Assembly: GCA_000263275.1 (NCBI GenBank)
Contig: CAGP01000064.1
Span: 1-64,000 of the forward strand
Origin: Helicobacter bizzozeronii CCUG 35545
GTDB taxonomy: Bacteria > Campylobacterota > Campylobacteria > Campylobacterales > Helicobacteraceae
Reading direction: 5' to 3'
DNA length: 64,000 bases
Position numbers and translations under genes: made by a program. This document shows positions 19,720 through 29,180 of the stretch, in pieces; within the stretch, counting starts at the first letter, position 1, and each line of letters begins with the position of its first letter. The notes under the pieces were generated by a model. It had not been told where the DNA came from and did not search any database. It worked only from the letters and a program-made list of their open reading frames with translations.

Positions 19720-20730
19720 TTGGGGCAAGATTTAACCCAGTTTGTGCGTTGTGCGGGCTGAGCGGCTAAGGTGGGTCTGGATGACCTCAAACAAATCACG
19801 GCCAAGCTCGCCCAACCCCGCTTAAAAGGCGTTGTGTTAGATTTTAGCGACAACGATGATTGCGGGGCGGTGCAGGTGGGGGAATCTTTATTGGTGCAAA
19901 GCGTGGATGTGATCCCCCCGGTGGTGGATGATGCTTACACTTACGGACAGATCGCCACGGCGAATGCGTTGAGCGATATTTTTGCTAAGGGGGCGCGCGC
20001 AATCAGTGCGCTGAGTATCTTGGCTTGGGATCAAGAACATGTTAGTTTAGAGAGCGTGCAAGCGATCATGCAAGGATCGCTAGACAAACTGAATGAGTGT
20101 GCCTGTCCCTTGTTGGGCGGGCATAGCTTGAGCGATGTGGAACAAAAATACGGGCTCAGTGTTACTGGGGCGGTGCTGGGGTCTTTGTGGGGCAAAAAAG
20201 GCGTGCAAATAGGCGATCAACTGATTTTGACTAAGCCTCTTGGTAGTGGGATCATCACCACCGCTTTAAAACGCAAGCTCTTAGAGAGTGCGCCCCAAGC
20301 CATAAGTAGCATGGCAACTTTAAACCTACAAGCCATGCAGGTTTTGCAAGATTTTAGCGTGCATGCCTGCACGGATGTAACCGGTTTTGGGCTCATCGGG
20401 CATTTGGCAGAAATGCTAATCCCCACGCTCTCTTTTGAGATTGACACCGCACAAGTCCCGCTTTTCAAGGGGGTCTTAGAGTTGGCAAAACAAGGAATAT
20501 ATCCGGGGGGCAGTGTGGCAAACAAACAAGCCTTGCAAACGCAAGTGTTGAGCCAAACAAAATTGCCCGAGATTCTCTTTTACGATGCGCAAACTTCGGG
20601 GGGCTTGCTGGTGGCTTTGGGGGAAAAAGAGGGGTTGGAGTCCGTGCAACGCCTACAAGATTTGGGGTTACACGCAAGGGTTATTGGCTCATGCGTGCCT
20701 AGAGACGCGCATGCCATCAAACTTTTCTAA
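19720..20730 (+). CDS. selD: Selenide, water dikinase with in-frame UGA (selenocysteine)
   Basis: Makes selenophosphate from selenide and ATP. The reading frame opens at TTG 19720, directly after the cysE stop and preceded by AAGGAG, and reads MGQDLTQFVRCAG, then TGA at 19759-19761, then AAKVGLDDL. The TGA falls where SelD enzymes carry the catalytic Cys or Sec of the (C/U)AAK motif, with the partner Lys three residues later. The rest (LLVQSVDVIPPVVDDAYTYG, DVTGFGLIGHL, DAQTSGGLL) is a full SelD. 336 residues with Sec14. A start at GTG 19771 would miss the active site. Requires selA, selB and selC elsewhere. Confidence 0.9.
19762..19790 (+). promoter_or_regulatory. Candidate bacterial SECIS element in selD
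   Basis: Downstream of the UGA, GGTC (19774-19777) can pair with GACC (19783-19786) around loop TGGAT; alternatively AGGT (19769-19772) pairs with ACCT (19784-19787) around an 11-base loop that contains GGTCT. The stem begins 7-12 bases after UGA. Bacterial SECIS hairpins occupy this region and often expose G and U in the apical loop. Short and unverified. Confidence 0.35.
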
Positions 20731-21096
20731 TTATGCCCAATCAGAGGGGGATTTGCCCTCTTTGATGCGTTGGAGCTTGGCTTCGTAGCGTTTGATAGAG
20801 GTTAGGGTGTTGTTGTGGGTGCGGCGGAACTTTTCAAAGGATTCGCGAATGGGGCGCATGCTGATCTTGCACCTCTTGGAGAAGTGGCGCAAACGCAAAT
20901 ACACCTCACTCAAGGGTTTATAAGCCCGACAACGATCCACAAAGAATTGGTGGCGGGTTAAAATATCCTTACAACCATAAAGATGGCGTTTACTCTCTTT
21001 AAGATAAGTGGCATAAACCATCTCTTGGCGCAAATATTCTTGTTTTAATTTGTCAAATTCTCGGTTGGGGTCTAAAACTTCTTTGCTGTGTTTCAT
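20731..21096 (-). CDS. Orphan basic helical protein
   Basis: 121 residues, very rich in Lys and Arg (RHFSKRCKISMRPIRESFEKFRR), with long predicted helices and no signal peptide or membrane segment. AAGGA lies before ATG (AAGGACACAATG). It is convergent with selD, and its stop abuts the selD stop. I recognise no domain. The net positive charge and helical pattern would fit a nucleic-acid or protein-binding role, but this is a guess. Confidence 0.6.
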   Translation of the reverse strand: MKHSKEVLDPNREFDKLKQEYLRQEMVYATYLKESKRHLYGCKDILTRHQFFVDRCRAYKPLSEVYLRLRHFSKRCKISMRPIRESFEKFRRTHNNTLTSIKRYEAKLQRIKEGKSPSDWA

Positions 21097-21409
21097 TGTG
21101 TCCTTTCGTATAAGATACTACTACATGCTACATTAGTATTACTTAATGCTTTTTTAAACATAAAGAAAAAATTAGTCTCATTTCTGCTTCAATAAATTTT
21201 GAGAAAATTTGATTTTGGGTATCCCACCGGTTTTGCTTAAAAAATATTGCAAAAAGCGTAGAATGGGGAAAATGATGTCACCTTAGAACTTTTGCAAAAG
21301 TGGTGGGTATTCAAAATTAAGACCTTTGGATAATTTAATAGACTATATAACTCTAAAAACCCTCTTAAGGATGTAAATATCCTAATTTTTATCTTTTTAG
21401 CGTTATCTA
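21097..21409. other. AT-rich intergenic region between two divergent genes
   Basis: About 300 bases without a convincing coding frame. It should hold the promoter of the basic protein on the minus strand and that of the DASS transporter on the plus strand (GACTATATAACT at 21341-21352 is a possible -10). The segment GGGTATCCCACCGGTTTTGC near 21215 is locally G+C-rich. I see no tRNA fold or clear terminator. The true N-terminus of the transporter probably lies in the last 40 bases. Confidence 0.5.
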
Positions 21410-22831
21410 TTGCCTGTGGGCGTGGGCTTAATTCTTTCTTTGTTGCCCGTTCCAGAGGGCTTAAACCCAGTGGCGTGGCTGTATTTTAGTGTCTTTATTG
21501 GCGTGGTTTTAGGCCTCATTATCGAGCCTGTGCCTGCCTCCTTTGTGGCTGTCATTGGAGTGGCGCTGTGTGTGCTCTTGCGCATAGGCCCTAGTCCTGA
21601 GCATGTAAGCCCCAGTGCGGCTATCGATTGGGGTTTAAAAGGCTTTGCTAATAAAACCGTGTGGTTGGTCTTCATCGCCTTCATGCTGGGTTTGGGCTAT
21701 GAAAAAAGCGGGCTGGGCAAGCGCATCGCTCTATGGCTCATCTCCCATTTGGGTAAAACCACTTTAGGTTTGGGCTATGCGGTCGCTTTGGCTGATTTAA
21801 TCCTAGCCCCTTTTATCCCCTCTAACTCCGCGCGCAGTGGGGGGATCATTTACCCCATTGTGGCCAATATCCCCCCTTAGTGGGGAGCCATCCGGATAAA
21901 GAGCCCCAAAAATTGGGGGCGTATTTGATGTGGGTAGGGATTGCAATCACTTGTGTAACTTCCTCCATGTTTTTCACCGCCCTAGCACCTAATTTGCTGG
22001 CGATGGAAACCGCGCTAAAAAGCAATGTGCCTGAAATCTCTTGGCTGGGCTGGTTTTTGGCATTCTTGCCCGCTGGGCTAGTGCTTTTTTTTGCTCACCC
22101 CCTATCTAGCTTACCACCTTTGCAAACCCACGCTTAAGGGCTCTCAAGAGGCGTGTTTGTGGGCTAAAGAGGAATTAAAGAAAATGGGCAAAATGCACCA
22201 TAAGGAAATTTTGATGTGTGTTTTAAGTCTGCTCACTCTGGCCCTTTGGATTGGGGGCAAGGCTTTTGGGGTGCAGGCGACCACGACCGCGCTTTTAGCG
22301 ATGGTGCTTATGGGGGTGAGCCGTATCATTAGTTGGAAGGACATTATTTCCAATAGCGTAGCCTATAATATATTCTTTCTCTTTGGGGGGCTGATCACTT
22401 TGGCCAGTGGGCTTAAAAGTGTGGGTTTTTTGCAGTATTTGGGGGATTTGACTCAAAGTTTTATGGTGAATTTGGGCTTTTCTAGTCTTAGCATGGTGGT
22501 GATTTTGGTAGTTGCTTTTTATCTTTTGCATTATTTCTTTGCCAGCACCACTGCCCATGTGAGCGCGCTTTTAACCCTCTTTATTAGCATGGGGGCGGGC
22601 ATGGCCGGGGTTAATGTGCAAGAATTAGCCCTCTTTTTAATGTTGGGCTTAGGACTGATGGGGATTTTAACCCCCTATGGCACGGGGCCCTCTTTGGTGT
22701 GGTATGGTAGCCATTACATTTCGGGCGCGCAATTTTGGAAGCTAGGGCTTATCTTTGGCTTGCTGTATTTGATCGCCCTCTGTGTGCTCTGCGTGCCTTG
22801 GGTGGAATTAGTGGCGCACCGCTGGCTGTAG
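21410..22831 (+). CDS. DASS family dicarboxylate/anion transporter (frameshifts)
   Basis: Sodium-coupled dicarboxylate carrier type (CitT/2-oxoglutarate-malate translocator branch), with about 11-12 membrane helices. Recognisable blocks are NPVAWLYFSVFIGVVLGLI, PSNSARSGGIIYPIVANI, TSSMFFTALAPN and the second substrate motif YGTGPSLVWYGS. Two internal breaks occur. At C6 21871-21876 one added C gives ANIPPLVGSHPDKEP; at T8 22085-22092 one removed T gives LFFLLTPYLAYHL. The 5' end is unclear. Only a TTG is available at 21410, and hydrophobic codons upstream in another frame (ILIFIFLALS) suggest one more break near 21408. About 475 residues. Confidence 0.85.
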
Positions 22832-22833
22832 TC

Positions 22834-23742
22834 TTAATTTTTCTTATTTGAGTTGTTAGCCGCCCCATAGGCAAACTTAACATAAATGGCCAGACTAATC
22901 AAAAGGGCAGACACCCCGCTAGCCAAATAAATCGCATAGATGATCTTGTTGGGGGCACTGATGCTAAATTTGAAGACCAACATCAAGGCTTCAATGGCTA
23001 GGGCGATGATGATCGAACCTAAAAAGCGGATCATCGTGCGGTGGATGGCGTGGTGGCTATCCCCGCTGTTTTTGCCCAACACCTCTTCCTCAAAAATAGC
23101 TTTGACCAGATCGACCGTGGCTAGGGCTAGGGTGAGCAAAACGATGGGGTGGAAAACTTCTTTGACATCAAAGCTATCAAAATGCGCCAGCGCATTGGTC
23201 AGACTTGAAATGCTCTTGACAAAAAGCAACAAAGACACCAGACCCAGTGTAACCGAGATGGCAAAATACATGATTATGCTCCCCTCGGCAAACACATTGT
23301 AATACTTAGAAGAAGAACTTAATGACAGCGCAACACGCAAGGGAATATGCATGCACACCACAAAAAACAATTCGTTTTGGTTGTTGTAAATGGGATAAGC
23401 TGCTGTTACCACTAACCCACGATTATTGCGTGTGGGGTAGGGGTTGGTCAAAATACAGCGTTTTTCTTGCACCGCCTCATAAAAATAGCCCCGTTCCAAA
23501 GAGTTTTCCGCAAAACTGCTCTTGATCTTGCCCTCACGATCAATTAAATTCCCATTCATGTCCAAGATAAAAATATCCTCTTTGATCCGCACCTCTTGTT
23601 TGATGCGTTCCATAGCGATTTGGACATATTTAAGCGTGGGTTCTTTGAGGTAGTTTTTGATATTTTGGGTCAAGAGATAGGAAACATAGGCGTAAAGCTC
23701 GTTTTTAATTTTGGCATATTCAGCAATATCTTTAGATAACAT
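22834..23742 (-). CDS. PDC/Cache-like sensor domain protein with four membrane helices
   Basis: 302 residues. The N-terminal 145 residues resemble a PDC (Cache) ligand-sensing fold: EDIFILDMNGNLIDREGK, RGYFYEAVQEKR and VTAAYPIYNNQNELFFVV. Four hydrophobic helices follow (about 155-177, 193-215, 235-258 and 268-290), then a charged tail. No kinase, cyclase, HAMP or methyl-accepting region is present, so any signal must pass through the membrane domain or a partner. The start codon overlaps the end of the lipoprotein gene upstream. It is intact; function unknown. Confidence 0.7.
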   Translation of the reverse strand: MLSKDIAEYAKIKNELYAYVSYLLTQNIKNYLKEPTLKYVQIAMERIKQEVRIKEDIFILDMNGNLIDREGKIKSSFAENSLERGYFYEAVQEKRCILTNPYPTRNNRGLVVTAAYPIYNNQNELFFVVCMHIPLRVALSLSSSSKYYNVFAEGSIIMYFAISVTLGLVSLLLFVKSISSLTNALAHFDSFDVKEVFHPIVLLTLALATVDLVKAIFEEEVLGKNSGDSHHAIHRTMIRFLGSIIIALAIEALMLVFKFSISAPNKIIYAIYLASGVSALLISLAIYVKFAYGAANNSNKKN

Positions 23743-24403
23743 CGTTGGTCCTCACAGGTTGGAGCTGGTTTTGTAGCTGATTTTCTAAATCTTTTAAGCT
23801 CTTTTGATAAAGCCGATTGAGCCCCTCTATGATGGCATTATTATAGCTTTGGTTGGGCCCGCCTCTCTCATTGGGATCGCTATCAATGGGGTTAGCCTTT
23901 AAAATGGGCGCATAGATGGTTTGGGCGATGATTTGGCAGATAGGCCCCTCACACACTTTAAAATGCGCTTGAATCTCTAGCATGCGCAATACCCTTGCTG
24001 GTTCCAAATAGTCATTATGGGTGGCTTTTAGCATTGCCTTAATGGCTTTGAGATCAGAGGGGGTATTTTGGAAAGCAAAATGAATCGTGCCGGTGATCGT
24101 GGCTTGTAGGGCATTTGGGTCTTTGTTGGGGTTTTTCTTAGTGGGCACAATCACCTGATAGCCCCTATTGCCCAAAACCTTAGCGATCCCCTCTTGAAGA
24201 CCTTTGGCATAGCGTTTTTGGTAGTATTTGGGGAGGAACTCACGCGAAAACTCCACTTGGGCAGGTGCCACCACTAGATTACCCAAATCGGGCTTGTCTT
24301 TAATAGGAGCACTTTTATAGGTGAAATTCAAATAAGGGAGGGTAAAGACATCGTTTTTACAGCCCACCAAAAACGCACCCAATAAAACAACCCGCCACCA
24401 CAT
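23732..24403 (-). CDS. HpaA-family-like lipoprotein
   Basis: 223 residues. Signal peptide with lipobox FLVGC (Cys15), so it is a lipoprotein. GNLVVAPAQVEFSREF, then KVLGNRGYQVIVPTKKN and ATITGTIHFAF resemble the order of blocks in HpaA and its paralogues (neuraminyllactose-binding hemagglutinin family) of Helicobacter. The similarity is judged by eye and moderate. The TATAAT box at 24429-24434 (minus) and AGGAGAG before ATG support the start. It overlaps the PDC protein gene by 11 bases, so the two are probably co-transcribed. Confidence 0.6.
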   Translation of the reverse strand: MWWRVVLLGAFLVGCKNDVFTLPYLNFTYKSAPIKDKPDLGNLVVAPAQVEFSREFLPKYYQKRYAKGLQEGIAKVLGNRGYQVIVPTKKNPNKDPNALQATITGTIHFAFQNTPSDLKAIKAMLKATHNDYLEPARVLRMLEIQAHFKVCEGPICQIIAQTIYAPILKANPIDSDPNERGGPNQSYNNAIIEGLNRLYQKSLKDLENQLQNQLQPVRTNDVI

Positions 24404-24428
24404 GCACTCTCCTATCCAACAATCTCCT

Positions 24429-24434
24429 ATTATA
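24429..24434 (-). promoter_or_regulatory. -10 box of the HpaA-like lipoprotein gene
   Basis: The minus strand reads TATGCTATAATAGG, a consensus extended -10, 26 bases before the ATG at 24403. Confidence 0.65.
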
Positions 24435-24442
24435 GCATAGTC

Positions 24443-26088
24443 TTAAGAAGTTTGGAGCTCCCCCTCCTCTAGGGCATAGATATGGCTAGCAATCTCTAAA
24501 CTGGACTCGTTATGCGAGATCATCAAAATGAGGCGGTTATGTCTGAGATCATAAATGGTTTGCTTGATTCCCTCTTGGGTGGCGTGATCGAGGGCTGAGG
24601 TGGCTTCATCAAAGATGAGCACGCTCGCATCGCGATACAGCGCGCGCGCAATGGCGATTCTTTGGCGTTGCCCCCCGCTTAAATTGGTGCCAAATTCCTC
24701 TAAAGTGCTCTCTATGCCGCCCAAATGCTCCACAAACTCCAAAGCCTGCGCTTGTTCTAGGCATTTAATAACTCTGTTGGTATCAATCTCCAAACCATAG
24801 GCGACATTTTCTGCCACCGATCCGCTGAAGATAAAAACCTTTTGGGTTACAATGCCAATTTGCGCCCTTAGGCTCTTTTGTTGCAAATCTTGTAGGGGGG
24901 TGTTGTTGATCGTGATCTGCCCGCTGGTGGGCTCATAGAGGCGTAAAATGAGATTGACCAGCGAGCTTTTGCCACTCCCGCTCTTGCCCTTGAAGGCGAC
25001 AATCTGCCCCTTTTGCAAATCAAGGTTAATATTTTGCAAGGCAAATTGGTTGGGCAAATAAGTCAAACTCACCCCTTGAAACACAATGCGTTCAATGGGC
25101 TCTTTTAATTCTTGATGCCCATCTGTGATCGCAGGCACACGCTCCAAGATTTCATAAATCCTATCCCCAGCCACTAGGGCTTCTTGGAAATTAGAAACGA
25201 TCCTAACAAGGCGTTTGATGGGCGTGTAAAGCATGAAAAGGGCGGTGATGAAGGAGAAAAACGCCCCCACGCTAATATGCCCCTTGATCACCTCCAACCC
25301 GCCTAGATAAATCACCAAAGCGATCGCAATAGAGCCTAAAAACTCCATAAGCGGGCTAGAGATTTCGGCGTATTTGATCCCATTGAGGCTGATTTGGAAA
25401 AAGCGTTGGTTTTCTTTTTTTGAAGGCTTGCAGTTCTAGGTTTTCGCCATTAGAGGTTTTGATCACCTCAATACTATGGAAAATCTCAGACAATCTAGCC
25501 GTCATGCTGGCATTGCTCTCTTGGTTGGCTTTGGAGAGTTTTTTGACCTTTTTAATGATCTTGCTTAAAGGGAAGGCGGCTAAGGGCATGATCACAAGCC
25601 CCACAAGGGCTAATTTGGGGCTTTGATAGATCACCACGCCAATTAAGCCTATAATGGTGAGGGCTTCTCTAATGCTCTCGGCTAGGTAATTAGACAAACT
25701 AGCGCGCACTAGGGCGATGTCGCTTGTGATGCGCGCGATGAGTTCGCCCTTTTGGGTGCGGTTGAAAAACCCCAACTCCATTTGGAGCAGGCGTTCTAGC
25801 ATGTGGTTGCGCAATTTCTTAACAATGTCTAGCCCAATGTAGTTGGTAAAATAGGTCTGTAAATAAATCCCCCCACTCTTGCCCAAATACGCCACAATCA
25901 CCAAAAAAGGGCAAAATGGTGAGCATGTGGGTGTCTTTTTTAATGAAAATATCATCTAAAGTTGGCTTGACTAGATAAGTCCCCCACGCCGTGCTGGCTG
26001 CCACCACCACAGAGGAGAGCAACACCACAATAAAAGCCTTGTAATGCCCTTTTACATAGGGGTAAAAACGCTTTAAAAAAATTTTCAA
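24443..26088 (-). CDS. msbA: Lipid A export ABC transporter MsbA (two frameshifts)
   Basis: Flips lipid A-core across the inner membrane. The N-terminal six-helix domain begins MKIFLKRFYPYVKGHYKAF. The ATPase has Walker A GKSGSGKSSL, signature LSGGQRQRIAIARAL, Walker B VLIFDEATSALD and switch His in MISHNE. Breaks at forward A6 25903-25908 (TILPFLVIVAYLGKS) and T7 25415-25421 (AFKKENQRFFQISLNG) each need one base removed. The corrected length is about 547 residues. It is the counterpart of H. pylori HP1082. It lies 3 bases downstream of copP on the same strand, a junction not seen in H. pylori. Confidence 0.92.
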
Positions 26089-26091
26089 AAA

Positions 26092-26295
26092 TTAGCCTAA
26101 TTCATAGCCCGCATCTAAAATCGCCTCTTTAATGCCCTCTGGGTTAGCTGGAGCATGGTAGCCAACCCTCACTTCTTTATCTGCCAAACTCACCTCAATT
26201 TGGCTCACCCCCTCCAACTCCCCAACAAACTTCTCAATCTTATCCACACAATGCTGGCATGTCATGCCCTCTACTTTAATGCTAATCTCTTGCAT
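26092..26295 (-). CDS. copP: Copper chaperone CopP/CopZ
   Basis: 67-residue heavy-metal-associated domain. The Cu(I) site is GMTCQHCVDKI near residues 11-20. The fold pattern matches CopZ/Atox1 chaperones that hand copper to the ATPase. It lies directly after copA on the same strand, as HP1072-HP1073 in H. pylori. Intact. Confidence 0.94.
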   Translation of the reverse strand: MQEISIKVEGMTCQHCVDKIEKFVGELEGVSQIEVSLADKEVRVGYHAPANPEGIKEAILDAGYELG

Positions 26296-26296
26296 G

Positions 26297-28470
26297 TTAT
26301 CCTCTAATTTTAAGATGCGCGCCCCTGAGCCGTTGGGCGTTGAGAACCACGCTCATACTGCTCAAACTCATAGCCAAGCTAGCCAACATGGGGTTTAACA
26401 TGACCCCCAGTTTAAAGGCTACCCCACAAGCTAATGGAATTGCCACGCTATTATAGCAAAAAGCCCAAAACAAATTTTGTTTGATATTGGCGATGGTGAG
26501 TGTGCTCAATTTAATAGCACCGATCACCGATTGGATGTCATTATTAAAGCTCACCACATCAGCCACCTCTAAGCTCGCATCGCTCCCCTTAGCCATCACT
26601 AAGGCGACATCGCTGCGCGCTAGGCTGGGCGCATCATTCATCCCATCACCCACCATCATCACCACCTCCCCTTGCGCTTTGAGTTGCTCGATGGCATGGA
26701 GCTTGTCCTGTGGTTTTGCCTGCGCTTGGTAGTGATCCATGCCCAACTCTTGGGCTAGAGTCGCCACATTTTGGGCGTGATCCCCGCTTAAAAGCATGGT
26801 TTTAACGCCCATGGCTTTAAGCTGGTTGATATGCTCTTTAACCCCCTCTTTGAGTGTGTCCTCTAGCAAGATCACGCCTAAAATCTCTTGGGGCGTGCCC
26901 ACAAAGACCTGAATAGCGCTCATCTTGCTCTCAAAGGGGTTGGGCAAAGCTAAATATTCCAAACTCCCCACTAAGATCAAGCGATCCCCCACCAGCGCAC
27001 TAATGCCTAGACCCATTTGCACCTTGACCTCTTTAGCCTCTTGCAAACTAATGCCCTGATCCTTAGCATAAGCCACAATGCCCTTAGCAATGACATGCTC
27101 GCTATGCGCCTCTAAACTGGCACACAAGCCTAACAATTCTGAGATGTCTAAGCCCTCTTTGGCGATCACTTCTTTAACCATGGGTTGCCCTAGTGTGAGC
27201 GTACCCGTTTTATCAAAAACAACACAGCTCACACTGCGTGCCTTTTCTAACGCTTGGGCATCTTTAAAAAAGAGCCCTAGTAGGCTAGCCTCTTTATTAG
27301 CCACTAAGATCGACATCGGCGTAGCTAACCCCAATGCGCAAGGACAAGAGATCACCAACACGCTAATAAACACCTCTAAAGCGCGCGCAAAATCCCCCAA
27401 AGCCAGCCACGCCAAAAAGGCTATAGCAGCAATCCCTATCACAGCAGGCACAAAAACCCCCGCCACTTTGTCTGCTAGGCGTGCAATCTGTGCCTTAGAA
27501 CCTTGTGCGTTGTTGATGAGCTCTAAAATCTTGTTTAAGGTGCTTTGGGCGTTGGTGCGCGTGGCTTGAATCAAAAAAAGAGGTGGTGGTGTTGAGCGTG
27601 CCCGAAAAAACGGGCATGCCCACATTTTTATAAACAGGCAGGCTCTCCCCTGTAAGCATGGACTCATCAATCTCGCCCTCGCCCTCGGTGATGATCCCAT
27701 CTATGGGGATGTAGCTGCCGGGTAAAATTTTGAGCACATCGCCCACTTGAATCGCATCAATTAAGACCTCGACACTCTCTTGCCCCTGCATTTTAAGGGC
27801 GGTGGGGCTTTGGTGGCTAATTAGAGTCTGCATTGCCTGCAGGGCTTTATCTTTTGAGGCGTTTTCAATGCGCTTGCCTATCATCACAAAAACCACAATC
27901 ACGCACACACTCTCAAAGTAATAGCCCTCCAAAGGCACATGGTGGTAGGCTTTAAAGAGTAAGAACAAACTATAAAGCAGGGCACTGGTTGTCCCAATGG
28001 CGATCAAGCTATCCATGTTGGGCTGGCGTGCAAAGAGCGTGCTAAAACCCTTGAGATAAAAATCCCTCCCCATGTGCATGACCCCTAAAGTTAGAATCAG
28101 TTGCACTAACCCATTATAAAAAGGGTTTTGCAAGGTTTGGGGGAGGGGCAGAAATGCTGCTAACATAGACAAACAGAGCACGCCCACACTCAAAAGAATT
28201 GCGCCCACTAACTTTTTATTGGACGTTAAAAAAGGCGTGCTTTGGGAGGACTTCTCTAGCTTTGATTTGGGCGTGTAGCCTAGCTTTTCAATTTGCTTAA
28301 AAATATCCTCTAGACTGGCTTGACTCTCATCATAGAGCACAGAGGCTTTTTTTGCTGATCAAATCCACCCCGATCTCTTGGATAAACTTTTTACGCCCTA
28401 AAGATCGCTCAATCCCACTAGAACACGAACTACAAGTCATGCCCTCAATGTAAAAATGCGCGCGTTTCAT
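26297..28470 (-). CDS. copA: Copper-exporting P1B-type ATPase (two frameshifts)
   Basis: Exports Cu(I) from the cytoplasm. The N-terminal HMA domain has GMTCSSCSSGIE, eight helices follow, the metal motif is CPC in ISCPCALGLATP, the phosphorylated Asp is in DKTGTLT, and the hinge is GDGMNDAPSLA; the ATP-binding motif is SEHVIAKG. The ATG at 28470 overlaps the pssA stop. Breaks at T7 28347-28353 (ISKKASVLYDESQ) and A7 27573-27579 (NTTTSFLIQATRTN) each need one base removed. About 723 residues. It may also serve copper supply to the cbb3 oxidase in this window, but that is inference. Confidence 0.94.
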
Positions 28471-29171
28471 CGGTGTTTAAAAATAATTTTCACCATCAAA
28501 ACAAGCCAGCGGATGACCCCATAAAAGAGATAGCAGAACATAAAAGTCCCCAAGACCTCTAAGGGGCGCACAAAGAGCAAGAGCAAGAAAAAGACAAGCA
28601 AGACAAAGAGCTTCAAATTCCATTGCACTTTTTTAAAGTTAGGGTAGCGGATATTGCTCACCATCATCACACCTAAAAACACAATGTAGATTAAAAAGAA
28701 TTTCCCCCAACCCTCTTTTAAAATGCCGTATTTGGTGTCTATTAAAACGCCTAGCACCACCAGCACCGCCGCGCTAGGGATAGGGATACCAATAAAGGAA
28801 TAAGGATCGGTGGTTTGGGTGGTAACATTGAAACGCGCCAAGCGGATCGCCCCAAAGATCACAAAGAGCGCACAAGCTGCCATGCCCCAACGCCCATAAA
28901 AATGCCCGGCATAAAAGTAGGCGATCAGACTTGGTGCCACCCCAAAAGCCACGACATCAGCCAACGAGTCAAATTCTAGCCCAAACTTGCTTGTAGTGTT
29001 GGTCAAGCGCGCAATACGCCCATCTAGCCCATCTAAGACCAAACTGCCCACCACCAACCAACACGCTATCACAAAGCTCCCCCTAGAGGCATAAAGAATA
29101 CTCATCATGCCCAAAAAAATACTGCTCGCTGTGAAGAGATTGGGGAAGAGATAGAGGGGCTTAATAGGCAT
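28467..29171 (-). CDS. pssA: CDP-diacylglycerol-serine O-phosphatidyltransferase
   Basis: Inner membrane CDP-alcohol phosphotransferase making phosphatidylserine, the precursor of phosphatidylethanolamine. The signature DG-x2-AR-x8-G-x3-D-x3-D is present from DGLDGRIARL to FDSLADVV (residues about 48-75). About seven to eight membrane helices in 234 residues. It sits between ftsH and copA as in H. pylori (HP1071) and overlaps the copA start by 4 bases. Intact. Confidence 0.95.
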   Translation of the reverse strand: MPIKPLYLFPNLFTASSIFLGMMSILYASRGSFVIACWLVVGSLVLDGLDGRIARLTNTTSKFGLEFDSLADVVAFGVAPSLIAYFYAGHFYGRWGMAACALFVIFGAIRLARFNVTTQTTDPYSFIGIPIPSAAVLVVLGVLIDTKYGILKEGWGKFFLIYIVFLGVMMVSNIRYPNFKKVQWNLKLFVLLVFFLLLLFVRPLEVLGTFMFCYLFYGVIRWLVLMVKIIFKHR

Positions 29172-29180
29172 TAGCGCACA

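Noticed and set aside
19759-19761. TGA in selD as another frameshift or nonsense mutation
   Set aside because: The frame continues in register on both sides, no homopolymer is involved, and the codon falls exactly on the Cys/Sec position of SelD.
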